Assembly (NCBI GenBank): GCA_029266795.1
Contig: JAQSWE010000134.1
Coordinates: 1 to 6,948, forward strand
Reading direction: 5' to 3'
Length of the DNA stretch: 6,948 nt
DNA from: Alphaproteobacteria bacterium
GTDB lineage: Bacteria > Pseudomonadota > Alphaproteobacteria > Micavibrionales > UBA2020
How positions within the stretch are numbered: position 1 is the first letter of the stretch; each line of letters opens with the position of its first letter. The position numbers were made by a program, and so were the translations under genes. This document shows positions 1 to 6,065 of the stretch, in pieces. The notes below the pieces were generated by a model, which searched no databases, had not been told where the DNA came from, and worked only from the letters and a program-made list of their open reading frames with translations.

Positions 1-63
1 AAGGACGGCGACGACAAGCCGAAATCGGAAATCCTACCGCCGTCGGATAAAAAGGACGTCTAG
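1..63 (+). CDS. tatA: 3' end of upstream gene, probably tatA (partial)
   Basis: The first reading frame is open from base 1 and ends at the TAG at 61-63, giving a 20-residue lysine/aspartate-rich tail ending SDKKDV. The tail is hydrophilic and low in complexity, as TatA C-termini usually are. The assignment rests mainly on position: it ends three bases before tatB, and alphaproteobacterial tatA normally lies directly upstream of tatB and tatC. The diagnostic N-terminal membrane helix and amphipathic helix of TatA are outside the window, so the name is an inference. The sequence AAGGA at 52-56, inside these last codons, probably serves as the ribosome binding site of tatB. Confidence 0.55.
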   Translation, partial: KDGDDKPKSEILPPSDKKDV

Positions 64-66
64 GTT

Positions 67-375
67 TTGTTCGACGTCGCCTGGTCAGAGATGCTGGTGA
101 TCATCGCGGTCGCCGTGGTGGTGATCGGGCCGAAAGACCTGCCGAAGCTTCTCTACGCCGCCGGTAAATTTACCCGCAAGGTCAAGATTTTCACGAACGA
201 TATCCAGCAGTCGCTGGACCGTATCATCCATGATGAAGAGCTGAACGAAATCACGCGCGAGGCCAACAAGGCCGGCGGCGAAAATTTGCAGTTCGAGATC
301 GAGCGCCAGCTGGCGGAGGAGGAGCGCCGCAGGATAGCTATGCTCCCGAAGGAGCCCGATGACCCGCCCCGCTGA
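67..375 (+). CDS. tatB: Sec-independent protein translocase subunit TatB
   Basis: TatB works with TatC in the inner membrane as the receptor complex for twin-arginine signal peptides, before TatA is recruited to pass folded proteins. The 102-residue product starts MFDVAWSEML, which matches the TatB N-terminus almost position for position. It has the conserved Glu8 in the membrane helix (about residues 6-20) and the Gly21-Pro22 hinge (IGPKDLP), followed by an amphipathic basic helix (about 23-45). The rest is a charged, probably helical tail that is short for the family and lacks a long proline-rich end. The start is TTG. It is chosen because it gives the exact family N-terminus and has AAGGA ten bases upstream. 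TatA is the main alternative, but Glu8 and the MFD start favour TatB. The gene overlaps tatC by 17 bases. Confidence 0.93.
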   Translation: MFDVAWSEMLVIIAVAVVVIGPKDLPKLLYAAGKFTRKVKIFTNDIQQSLDRIIHDEELNEITREANKAGGENLQFEIERQLAEEERRRIAMLPKEPDDPPR

Positions 376-1153
376 AGAAAAGACCATGTCGCTGGTTGAA
401 CATCTGGTGGAGTTGCGCCGCCGCCTGATGATCAGTCTGCTGTTCTTTGTGGTGGCGACCTGCGGCTGTTATTTTTTCGCCGCAGATATTTACGCCTTCC
501 TGGTGAAGCCGCTTGCCCATGTGCTGGAGGGCGAAAATCGCCGTCTTATTTACACCGGATTGGGCGAGGCGTTTATCACCTACCTCAAGCTTGCCTGCTT
601 CGCCGGCGGGTTTCTGGCGTTTCCGGTCATCGCATCGCAATTATGGTTCTTCGTGGCGCCCGGCCTTTATAAAAACGAGAAGCATGTTTTCCTGCCTTTC
701 CTTGTCGCAACGCCTGTGTTGTTCCTGACCGGCGCGGCCTTCGTTTACTATCTTGTCATTCCCGTTGCCTGGAAATTTTTCGCCGGCTTTGAAAGTCTTG
801 CGCCGACGACCGGCCTGCCGATCCAACTGGAAGCGCGGGTGAGCGAATATTTGAGTCTCATTATGACATTGATATTTGCCTTCGGGTTCTGCTTTCAGAT
901 GCCAGTGCTGCTGACGCTGCTGGGGCGCGTCGGGATTATCTCTTCGACATGGCTATCGGAAAAACGCCGCTACATGATCGTGCTGATTTTTATTGTCGCT
1001 GCCGTGCTGACGCCGCCCGATATCCTCAGCCAGTTCATGCTGGCCGTGCCGATGATGGCGCTCTACGAAATCTCGGTTGTGTTAGTACGGATGGGCGAGA
1101 AGAAGCCGAAGACCGCTGACATCGCCGCTGAAAACGAAATTCCCGCCCCTTAA
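359..1153 (+). CDS. tatC: Sec-independent protein translocase subunit TatC
   Basis: TatC is the polytopic inner-membrane core of the Tat translocon and binds the twin-arginine motif of substrates. The 264-residue product has family length and about six hydrophobic segments (near residues 23-45, 72-95, 112-135, 162-187, 203-217 and 221-243). Conserved marks are HLVELRRRL (15-23), whose Glu matches the essential N-terminal Glu of E. coli TatC, FFVAPGLYKNEK (97-108) with Glu107 at the signal-peptide-binding position, and LTPPD (217-221). Gln180 occupies the position of E. coli Glu170, a substitution I believe is common in the family. The start at 359 has AAGGAG at 349-354. An in-frame ATG at 386 (MSLVEHL) is the alternative. 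The reading frame overlaps the tatB end by 17 bases, which suggests coupled translation. Confidence 0.96.
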   Translation: MTRPAEEKTMSLVEHLVELRRRLMISLLFFVVATCGCYFFAADIYAFLVKPLAHVLEGENRRLIYTGLGEAFITYLKLACFAGGFLAFPVIASQLWFFVAPGLYKNEKHVFLPFLVATPVLFLTGAAFVYYLVIPVAWKFFAGFESLAPTTGLPIQLEARVSEYLSLIMTLIFAFGFCFQMPVLLTLLGRVGIISSTWLSEKRRYMIVLIFIVAAVLTPPDILSQFMLAVPMMALYEISVVLVRMGEKKPKTADIAAENEIPAP

Positions 1154-1374
1154 ATTATCTTATGTCAACTTTAGCTAGTTATAACGCCGGTTGAGCCGCG
1201 ATTCCTAACGCCTTGTTCTATCTTCATATCCTTGTTCAAGCGATGCATGAACAGCATTTTTTTAATAAGAGTCAGGAACTTAGCTTGAGGGAGCACTAGA
1301 CCGTATTCTAAAAACATCATAGAATTGAAAGCGCTAGAGGGTTTGGGGAAATCCAACATTATTGAGAGACAGGT
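1154..1374. other. AT-rich spacer between tatC and serS
   Basis: These 221 bases are visibly richer in A and T than the genes on either side, and they separate the tat genes from the serS operon. They hold a weak hairpin followed by seven T bases (listed separately). They also contain a 62-codon antisense reading frame (1171-1359, minus) that has no ribosome binding site and that I do not accept as a gene. A promoter for serS would be expected here. The best -10-like hexamer is TATTCT at 1304-1309, but nothing resembling TTGACA lies 16-18 bases upstream of it, so I make no promoter call. Confidence 0.6.
1232..1263 (+). terminator. Weak terminator-like hairpin after tatC
   Basis: TGTTCA (1233-1238) and TGAACA (1248-1253) form a six-pair stem, extendable by a T-G wobble, around a nine-base loop. 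After three more bases comes a run of seven T (1257-1263). An alternative four-pair stem, ATGC (1243-1246) with GCAT (1254-1257), abuts the T run directly. Both stems are short and weak, so termination at this site is only a possibility. Position, about 80 bases past the tatC stop, and the T run are what favour it. Confidence 0.3.
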
Positions 1375-2679
1375 ATGTTCGATCTGAAGTTAATTCGGGA
1401 AAACCCCGAGATGTTCGATTCCGGCTGGGCGCGGCGCGGTTTGCCGGCGCAATCCGCCAAGATCCTCGAGATGGACGAGAAGCGCCGCGCGGTGATGACG
1501 GAGGTGCAGAACCTCCTTGCCAAGCGTAACGAGGCGTCGTCCCGCATCGGCGCGATGAAGGCGAAGGGTGAAAACACCGACGCGGTCATGAAGGAAGTCG
1601 CAGGATACAAAGAACAAATTGCCAAGATCGAGGAGGGCGACAAGACCGCCCAGGGCGAGCTGGATAAAGTCCTCGCCATCCTGCCCAACATTCCCGACAA
1701 ATCCGTGCCGGACGGCAAGAGCGCGGATGACAACGTCGAAGTCCGCCGCGTCGGCCAGCCCCGCGGCATGAACAACCCGAAAGACCATGTCGATATCGGC
1801 GCTCAGCTGGGCGGCATGGATTTCGAAGCGGCAGCCAAGATGTCCGGCGCGCGTTTCGTTTTGCTCCGCAGCGGCGTTGCGCGGCTCGAGCGGGCATTGG
1901 CGCAGTTTATGCTGGATACCCATACGGGCGAACATGGTTACACCGAATTGTCCGTGCCGCTGCTGGTGAAGGACGAGGCGCTCTATGGCACGGGCCAGTT
2001 GCCGAAATTTGCGGATGATTTGTTCAAGACAAATAACGGCTTGTGGATGATCCCTACGTCGGAAGTTTCTCTGACGAATACCGTGCTGGATACGATCCTG
2101 AACGCTGAGGAACTGCCGCTTCGTTTAACGTCGCTCACGCCGTGCTTCCGCTCCGAAGCGGGCGCGGCGGGCAAGGATACGCGCGGCATGATCCGCCAGC
2201 ACCAGTTCTATAAAGTTGAACTGGTCAGCATCACCTCGGAAGAAGAGTCGATGGCGGAGCTGGACCGCATGACGGGCTGCGCTGAAGCGATTTTGAAGAA
2301 ACTGGACCTGCCGTTCCGCACGCTGGCGCTTTGCACGGGGGATATGGGGTTCTCGGCGAAGAAGACCTTTGATATCGAAGTGTTTTTGCCGGGCCAGAAT
2401 GCCTATCGCGAAATTTCCAGCTGCTCCAACTGCGGCGATTTCCAGGCGCGCCGGATGATGACGCGCTACAAGGGCGGCAGCGATAAAACGACGAAATACG
2501 TGCACACACTCAACGGCTCGGGCGTGGCAGTAGGTCGTTGCTTGGTTGCCGTGCTGGAAAATTACCAGCAGCCGGATGGCAGCGTCGTGATCCCTGATGT
2601 GCTGCTGCCCTATATGGGCGGCCTGAAGAAGCTCGAACCTGTTGCGAAAGCAAAGCAAGGAAAAGCGGCAAATGCTTGA
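1375..2679 (+). CDS. serS: Seryl-tRNA synthetase
   Basis: This class II aminoacyl-tRNA synthetase activates serine with ATP and charges tRNA-Ser (and tRNA-Sec where present) in the cytoplasm. The 434-residue product has the usual family length. The N-terminal domain starts MFDLKLIRENPE and continues into the long antiparallel coiled-coil arm (about residues 28-105) that grips the long variable arm of tRNA-Ser. The catalytic domain shows motif 1 (around 180-212, including YGTGQLPKF), the TSE serine-binding triad (228-230), motif 2 (CFRSEAGAAGKDTRG, 257-271, with Arg259) and motif 3 (GSGVAVGRCLVAVLENYQ, 381-398, with Arg388). SSCSNCGDFQARRM (348-361) is also typical. The ATG has only a weak ribosome binding site (GAGAG at 1364-1368), but the N-terminal match fixes the start. 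It heads the serS-surE-pcm-nlpD run. Confidence 0.98.
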   Translation: MFDLKLIRENPEMFDSGWARRGLPAQSAKILEMDEKRRAVMTEVQNLLAKRNEASSRIGAMKAKGENTDAVMKEVAGYKEQIAKIEEGDKTAQGELDKVLAILPNIPDKSVPDGKSADDNVEVRRVGQPRGMNNPKDHVDIGAQLGGMDFEAAAKMSGARFVLLRSGVARLERALAQFMLDTHTGEHGYTELSVPLLVKDEALYGTGQLPKFADDLFKTNNGLWMIPTSEVSLTNTVLDTILNAEELPLRLTSLTPCFRSEAGAAGKDTRGMIRQHQFYKVELVSITSEEESMAELDRMTGCAEAILKKLDLPFRTLALCTGDMGFSAKKTFDIEVFLPGQNAYREISSCSNCGDFQARRMMTRYKGGSDKTTKYVHTLNGSGVAVGRCLVAVLENYQQPDGSVVIPDVLLPYMGGLKKLEPVAKAKQGKAANA

Positions 2680-3460
2680 GTTTCCCAAAAAACTTTCCGA
2701 AGCGCGCATCATGATCGCCAATGACGACAGCATCCATGCCGAAGGCATCAAGGTGCTGGAAGAGATCATGCTGACGATCACGCCCAATGTCTGGGTCGTG
2801 GCGCCGGAAACGCAGCAATCGGCGGCGGGGCATTCGCTCACCATCCACAGCCCGCTGCGCATGAAGGAATACGATACGCGCCATTTCTCCGTCTACGGAA
2901 CACCGACCGATACGGTTTTGGTCGGCGTACAGAAGATCATGAAGGAAGTGCGCCCGCATCTGGTCGTCTCCGGCATCAACCACGGCCAGAACACGGCGGA
3001 TGACGTGACCTATTCAGGCACGATTGCGGCTGCGATCGAGGCGACGCTGATGGCGATCCCTGCGATTGCCTTCAGCCAGGATTTCGACGAAGAAGGCGGC
3101 AAGCCAGACTGGGCGATTGCGCGCGAATACGTGCCGCGCATCCTGAAGGCATTTGAGGGCAAGAGCTGGGAACACAACCTGCTGATGAATGTGAACTTCC
3201 CGATCCGTATGCCCGGTGTGACGCCTGAAATCCGCCCTGTGGCGCAAGGCCATTACAGCATGGAAAAACAGGATATGGATTACCGCATCGATCCGCGCGG
3301 CCGCCCGTATTTCTGGATCGGCCCGCCGCCGGCCCGCGACGAACACGATACGACGCTCGACATGGGCGCGCTGGCAGCAGGGCATGTCACCGTTACGCCG
3401 CTATCGCTGAACCTCACGCACTATCCGACACTCGTCGAATTAGGAAAGGTTTTCAAATGA
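2672..3460 (+). CDS. surE: 5'/3'-nucleotidase SurE
   Basis: SurE is a metal-dependent cytoplasmic phosphatase that removes phosphate from nucleoside 5'- and 3'-monophosphates. The 262-residue product carries the family marks in order: IMIANDDSIHAEGI (13-26) with the metal-binding Asp18-Asp19, VVAPETQQSAAGHSLT (42-57) with Ser50, YGTPTDTVLVGV (75-86), and SGINHGQN with DVTYSGTIAAAIEATL (100-126) including Asn107. The usual NDDG reads NDDS here, and about ten residues precede the first strand. The ATG at 2672 is preferred over an in-frame TTG at 2642. The ATG has AAGGAA at 2657-2662 with nine-base spacing, while the TTG would add a basic stretch unlike the family and extend the overlap into serS. 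The gene overlaps serS by 8 bases and pcm by 4, so translational coupling is likely. Confidence 0.96.
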   Translation: MLEFPKKLSEARIMIANDDSIHAEGIKVLEEIMLTITPNVWVVAPETQQSAAGHSLTIHSPLRMKEYDTRHFSVYGTPTDTVLVGVQKIMKEVRPHLVVSGINHGQNTADDVTYSGTIAAAIEATLMAIPAIAFSQDFDEEGGKPDWAIAREYVPRILKAFEGKSWEHNLLMNVNFPIRMPGVTPEIRPVAQGHYSMEKQDMDYRIDPRGRPYFWIGPPPARDEHDTTLDMGALAAGHVTVTPLSLNLTHYPTLVELGKVFK

Positions 3461-4167
3461 GCCTCCTCGCGCGCAAGATCCGGCTGATCATGAAGCTGCG
3501 CAAATGCGGCATTACCGATACCGCCGTGCTTGGCGCGATCGAGCGTGTGCCGCGCGAGGCGTTTATCGACACCACATTCCACGATCAGGCCTATGAAGAT
3601 ATCGCGCTGCCCATCGCGCGCGGACAGACGATCAGCCAGCCGCTGGTGGTCGCGTCGATGACGCAGGAACTGCGCGTCAACGACCGCCACAAGGTGCTGG
3701 AAATCGGCACCGGCTCCGGCTATCAGGCCGCGATCCTGTCGCGCCTATGCCGCCGCGTCTACAGCATCGAGCGCCATAAGCCGCTTCTGGCTGGCGCGGA
3801 GAAAATGTTTACGGACCTGCGCATCCGCAACATTACCTGCAAGGCAGCCGACGGCATGCTCGGCTGGCGCGAACAGGCGCCGTTCGACCGTATTATTGTG
3901 ACCGCTGCGGCGGGTGATGGCGGCGCGCCGCCCGCATTGCTGGAACAGCTTTCCATCGGCGGCATCCTCATCATCCCGATGGGCCGCGACAAATCGAGCC
4001 AGTTTATCTACCGCATCACGCGCACCGAAACAGGATACGAGACCGAACGCCTGATGCCGGTGCGCTTCGTCCCGCTGCTGCCGAATATTGCGCGCAACGA
4101 TGTTGTGGTGGTCGAGGAAGAAGACGAGGGCAGCTTTTTCAGCGGCCCCGCGCTGATGCCCGCATAA
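3457..4167 (+). CDS. pcm: Protein-L-isoaspartate O-methyltransferase
   Basis: Pcm transfers a methyl group from S-adenosylmethionine to L-isoaspartyl residues in aged proteins, which starts their repair to aspartate. The 236-residue product shows the family signature RGQTISQPLVVASMTQEL (55-72), the SAM-binding glycine motif VLEIGTGSGYQAAIL (80-94), the acidic SIER after the second strand (103-106), DG at 132-133, FDRIIVTAAA (143-152) and LLEQLSIGGILIIPMG (161-176). It is slightly longer than typical because of an acidic C-terminal tail (EEEDEG, 220-225). The start ATG overlaps the surE stop as ATGA and has a good ribosome binding site, AGGAAAGG (3442-3449). The surE-pcm pairing, with an nlpD-type gene after it, is also found in gammaproteobacteria, which supports all three assignments. 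Confidence 0.97.
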   Translation: MSLLARKIRLIMKLRKCGITDTAVLGAIERVPREAFIDTTFHDQAYEDIALPIARGQTISQPLVVASMTQELRVNDRHKVLEIGTGSGYQAAILSRLCRRVYSIERHKPLLAGAEKMFTDLRIRNITCKAADGMLGWREQAPFDRIIVTAAAGDGGAPPALLEQLSIGGILIIPMGRDKSSQFIYRITRTETGYETERLMPVRFVPLLPNIARNDVVVVEEEDEGSFFSGPALMPA

Positions 4168-4178
4168 CGGGGAAAAGA

Positions 4179-5252
4179 ATGAAGGGGCGGCATTATAAAA
4201 TTTTGCTCCTGACGACCGCGCTCACGGTGTGGATGGCGGCATCCAATATTGCCATCGCCCGTCCGGCGCCCGTGCAAAACCTTGGCGCGAGCGCGCCGCC
4301 CGCGAATGGCGCGGTGACGGTAAAGCCCGGCGATACGCTTTCCTCCATCGCCAAGCGATACAAAGTGCCGCTGAATGCGCTCGCAAATATGAACGGCCTG
4401 TCGCCGTCAGAGCCCGTGGGGCCGGGCCGCCGGCTGCTGCTGCCCGTCGCGCGCACGCACAAAGTTCTCCCGAACGATACGATGTTCAGCCTCTCGCGCA
4501 TGTATGGCACGACCGTCGACAAGATGGCGGCGGAAAATAACATTCCTCCGCCCTATGCGCTCAAGGCTGGGCAGGTGCTGAAAATTCCATCGGGAGGCGC
4601 GAACGTCGCAACAACTACAAAGCCGGCCCCCATCCGCATGGCTACGCAGGAACCTTCGACACCCGCAACTGCGCCCCAGACATCAACCGCTGCCACAACC
4701 AGCCGAATGCTGAAGACGCCCGGTCCGTCGCCGGTGACGAAAGCTTTCGATTCACTGATCGGCAAGCTGGCGCAGGATGATGCGCAGGCAGAGTCGGAAA
4801 CAGTGCCGAAAGTGTCGCTGATCTCCGCCGCAACCGCCGAGCCTGCGACGCGCGGCGCGGAAATGGTGGGACGGTCAAGCCGCCAGGGTTTTATCTGGCC
4901 GGTGAAGGGGCAGGTCATTTCCAGCTATGGCCCGAAAACAGGCGGGCTTTACAATGACGGCATCAATATCGCGGCGCCGCGCGGCACGCCCGTCAAGGCA
5001 GCGTCATCGGGCACCGTCGCCTATGTCGGCGAGATGCGCAGCTACGGCAACCTTGTGCTGATCCGCCACAACAACGGCATGATTACGGCCTATGCGCATC
5101 TCAACAACATCGCTGTCAAATCGGGGGCGAAGGTGATGCAGGGGCAGGTGATCGGTTCCGTCGGTTCCAGCGGCACGGTCATGAACGCGCAATTGCATTT
5201 CGAGGTCCGGCGCGGCAAAAAGACGCTCGATCCGAAGCAATATCTCGGCTGA
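4179..5252 (+). CDS. nlpD: Periplasmic LysM-LytM protein, NlpD/DipM-like murein hydrolase activator
   Basis: The 357-residue product has a Sec signal peptide (1-27) ending AIA with no lipobox cysteine, so it is predicted to be soluble in the periplasm. Two LysM peptidoglycan-binding domains follow (about 46-90 and 93-137). A Ser/Thr/Pro/Ala-rich linker (about 140-235) leads to a C-terminal LytM (peptidase M23) domain (237-355). In active M23 enzymes the zinc and catalytic residues are HxxxD, a His in a YxHL-type motif, and HxH. Here the first motif is N259-DGI-N263, His307 is kept in AYAHL, and the last motif is Q338-L-H340. Three of the five are therefore substituted, which fits NlpD, EnvC and DipM proteins that activate N-acetylmuramoyl-L-alanine amidases during division rather than cutting peptide bridges themselves. 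GGGGA at 4169-4173 supports the start. It lies 11 bases after pcm, probably in the same operon. The symbol reflects domain layout and position, and DipM would be an equally fair name. Confidence 0.85.
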   Translation: MKGRHYKILLLTTALTVWMAASNIAIARPAPVQNLGASAPPANGAVTVKPGDTLSSIAKRYKVPLNALANMNGLSPSEPVGPGRRLLLPVARTHKVLPNDTMFSLSRMYGTTVDKMAAENNIPPPYALKAGQVLKIPSGGANVATTTKPAPIRMATQEPSTPATAPQTSTAATTSRMLKTPGPSPVTKAFDSLIGKLAQDDAQAESETVPKVSLISAATAEPATRGAEMVGRSSRQGFIWPVKGQVISSYGPKTGGLYNDGINIAAPRGTPVKAASSGTVAYVGEMRSYGNLVLIRHNNGMITAYAHLNNIAVKSGAKVMQGQVIGSVGSSGTVMNAQLHFEVRRGKKTLDPKQYLG

Positions 5253-5263
5253 TTTTAATGTGA

Positions 5264-5920
5264 TTATTTGGGTGCTGGCGCTTGGTTAGGCACAGGCGAT
5301 TGTTCCGGTGCCGGCTGTGCAGCTGCGGCCCGGGCGGGCTCGAACTGGCCGGTTTTAACGTCATAACGGAATTCAAGCGAAGCGTTGACACCGTAGGCGC
5401 CCGGCAAAACCACCGAGGTTGCGGTGCCGCTGGTCACGACGCTGATCGGGTCTGCCGCGTTCACCTGCAGCACATTGCGGAAGTCTTTGCCGTCGCGCAG
5501 GAAAACCGATAGCGGGCATCCTTCGTAGGAACACAGCACGGGCGTTGTGACATGCACGAACAGCATTTCGCGGCCGTTCGCCTTGTCGGTGTATTTCGCG
5601 ATCTCGACGAAAGCGGGATTATCGCCGCCTTGCTGCGCGTCATATTCTTTCAGCTCGGCGGGCAGTTTCGCCAAAGCGGGATATTGCTTCGCCAGCGCTT
5701 CTACATCTGTCACGCGCGTAAAGGAAATTTCGGTTGCAACGCGGCCTGCCTCGGTTTCAGCAGCAGGTGCTGTGCGCGTGACGGCGGCTGCGGGAGGGGT
5801 GACTGGGTTCTGTGCATAGGCCTGGATCATGGGCGTAATCGCGCCGATCGTTATCACAGCCGCGATGGTCGCGCGCGCTGCCGCTTTGCGGAACGATTTC
5901 ATGAGGTCTTTTGCTTGCAT
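5264..5920 (-). CDS. Exported protein of unknown function with a CSYEGC motif
   Basis: I do not recognise the family. With the ATG at 5918-5920 the product has 218 residues. A basic N-terminus and hydrophobic stretch (about 11-36) end in AYA before Gln37, a plausible signal peptidase I site. A Pro/Ala/Thr-rich segment (38-65) follows, then a compact domain (about 66-195) with the only two cysteines in CSYEGCPLSVFLRDG (130-144), which could form a disulfide in the periplasm. A Pro/Ala/Gln-rich tail (196-218) ends the protein. The frame stays open to an ATG at 6010, but that codon lies inside a hairpin. Another ATG at 5953 overlaps the promoter -10. The 5920 start lies downstream of that promoter and has GGGTGG just upstream. 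An ATG at 5902 is also possible. The gene converges on the nlpD-like gene with 11 bases between stops and no clear shared terminator. Confidence 0.85.
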   Translation of the reverse strand: MQAKDLMKSFRKAAARATIAAVITIGAITPMIQAYAQNPVTPPAAAVTRTAPAAETEAGRVATEISFTRVTDVEALAKQYPALAKLPAELKEYDAQQGGDNPAFVEIAKYTDKANGREMLFVHVTTPVLCSYEGCPLSVFLRDGKDFRNVLQVNAADPISVVTSGTATSVVLPGAYGVNASLEFRYDVKTGQFEPARAAAAQPAPEQSPVPNQAPAPK

Positions 5921-5951
5921 GGCCACCCGCCAGAGAAATTTAATTATATCC

Positions 5952-5980
5952 ATAATAGCACGAGCCTCCGGCTGCAACAA
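5952..5980 (-). promoter_or_regulatory. Sigma70-type extended -10 promoter for the exported protein gene
   Basis: Read on the minus strand, TTGTTG (5980-5975) is followed after exactly 17 bases by TATTAT (5957-5952), which matches the -10 consensus at five of six positions. It is preceded by TG one base upstream, giving the extended -10 form TGCTATTAT. A second perfect TATAAT lies just downstream (5948-5943) but has no -35 partner. Transcription from the main element would start near 5940-5945, about 20-25 bases upstream of the ATG at 5918-5920. The prediction comes from sequence alone. Confidence 0.5.
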
Positions 5981-5996
5981 GGGATTTTGAGATCCA

Positions 5997-6046
5997 AAGG
6001 ATAATGGCATTTCCCTGAAGAATAAAGGGAAATGCCATTATGCCTT
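5997..6046 (-). terminator. Perfect 15-bp inverted repeat, probable terminator of the cysteine-rich gene
   Basis: Bases 6001-6015 and 6027-6041 are exact reverse complements (15 pairs) around an 11-base AT-rich loop (6016-6026). Past one bulged G (6042), AAGG (5997-6000) pairs with CCTT (6043-6046), lengthening the stem to 19 pairs. On the minus strand it begins about 20 bases after the stop of the gene ending at 6066 and upstream of the next promoter, which is where a terminator belongs. The 3' flank on the minus strand is CCTTTGG, so the T tract is poor. A protein-binding site or an RNA-stabilising hairpin remains possible. Confidence 0.55.
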
Positions 6047-6065
6047 AAGTCGCGTGGCCAAGACG

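Noticed and set aside
1243..1259. A 17-base stretch nearly identical (16 of 17) to 5552-5568
   Set aside because: A rough chance estimate for one such pair in a 7-kb window is about one in seven. The contexts differ (spacer versus coding), so it is not treated as a repeat.
1285..1309. serS promoter using TTGAGG (1285-1290) and TATTCT (1304-1309)
   Set aside because: The spacer is only 13 bases, too short for a sigma70 promoter.
1171..1359. Minus-strand 62-codon reading frame in the tatC-serS gap as a real gene
   Set aside because: There is no ribosome binding site upstream of its ATG, no family is recognised, and frames of this length are not rare by chance in AT-rich DNA. It is kept only as an observation.
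2642..2671. Upstream TTG at 2642 as the surE start
   Set aside because: It would add ten basic residues that look like the serS tail in another frame, whereas the ATG at 2672 has AAGGAA at good spacing.
4179..5252. Annotating the LysM-LytM protein as an active M23 endopeptidase
   Set aside because: Three of the five residues expected for zinc binding and catalysis are substituted (N259, N263, Q338).
5921..6010. N-terminal extension of the exported protein to the ATG at 6010
   Set aside because: That codon lies inside the inverted repeat, and the predicted promoter is downstream of it.
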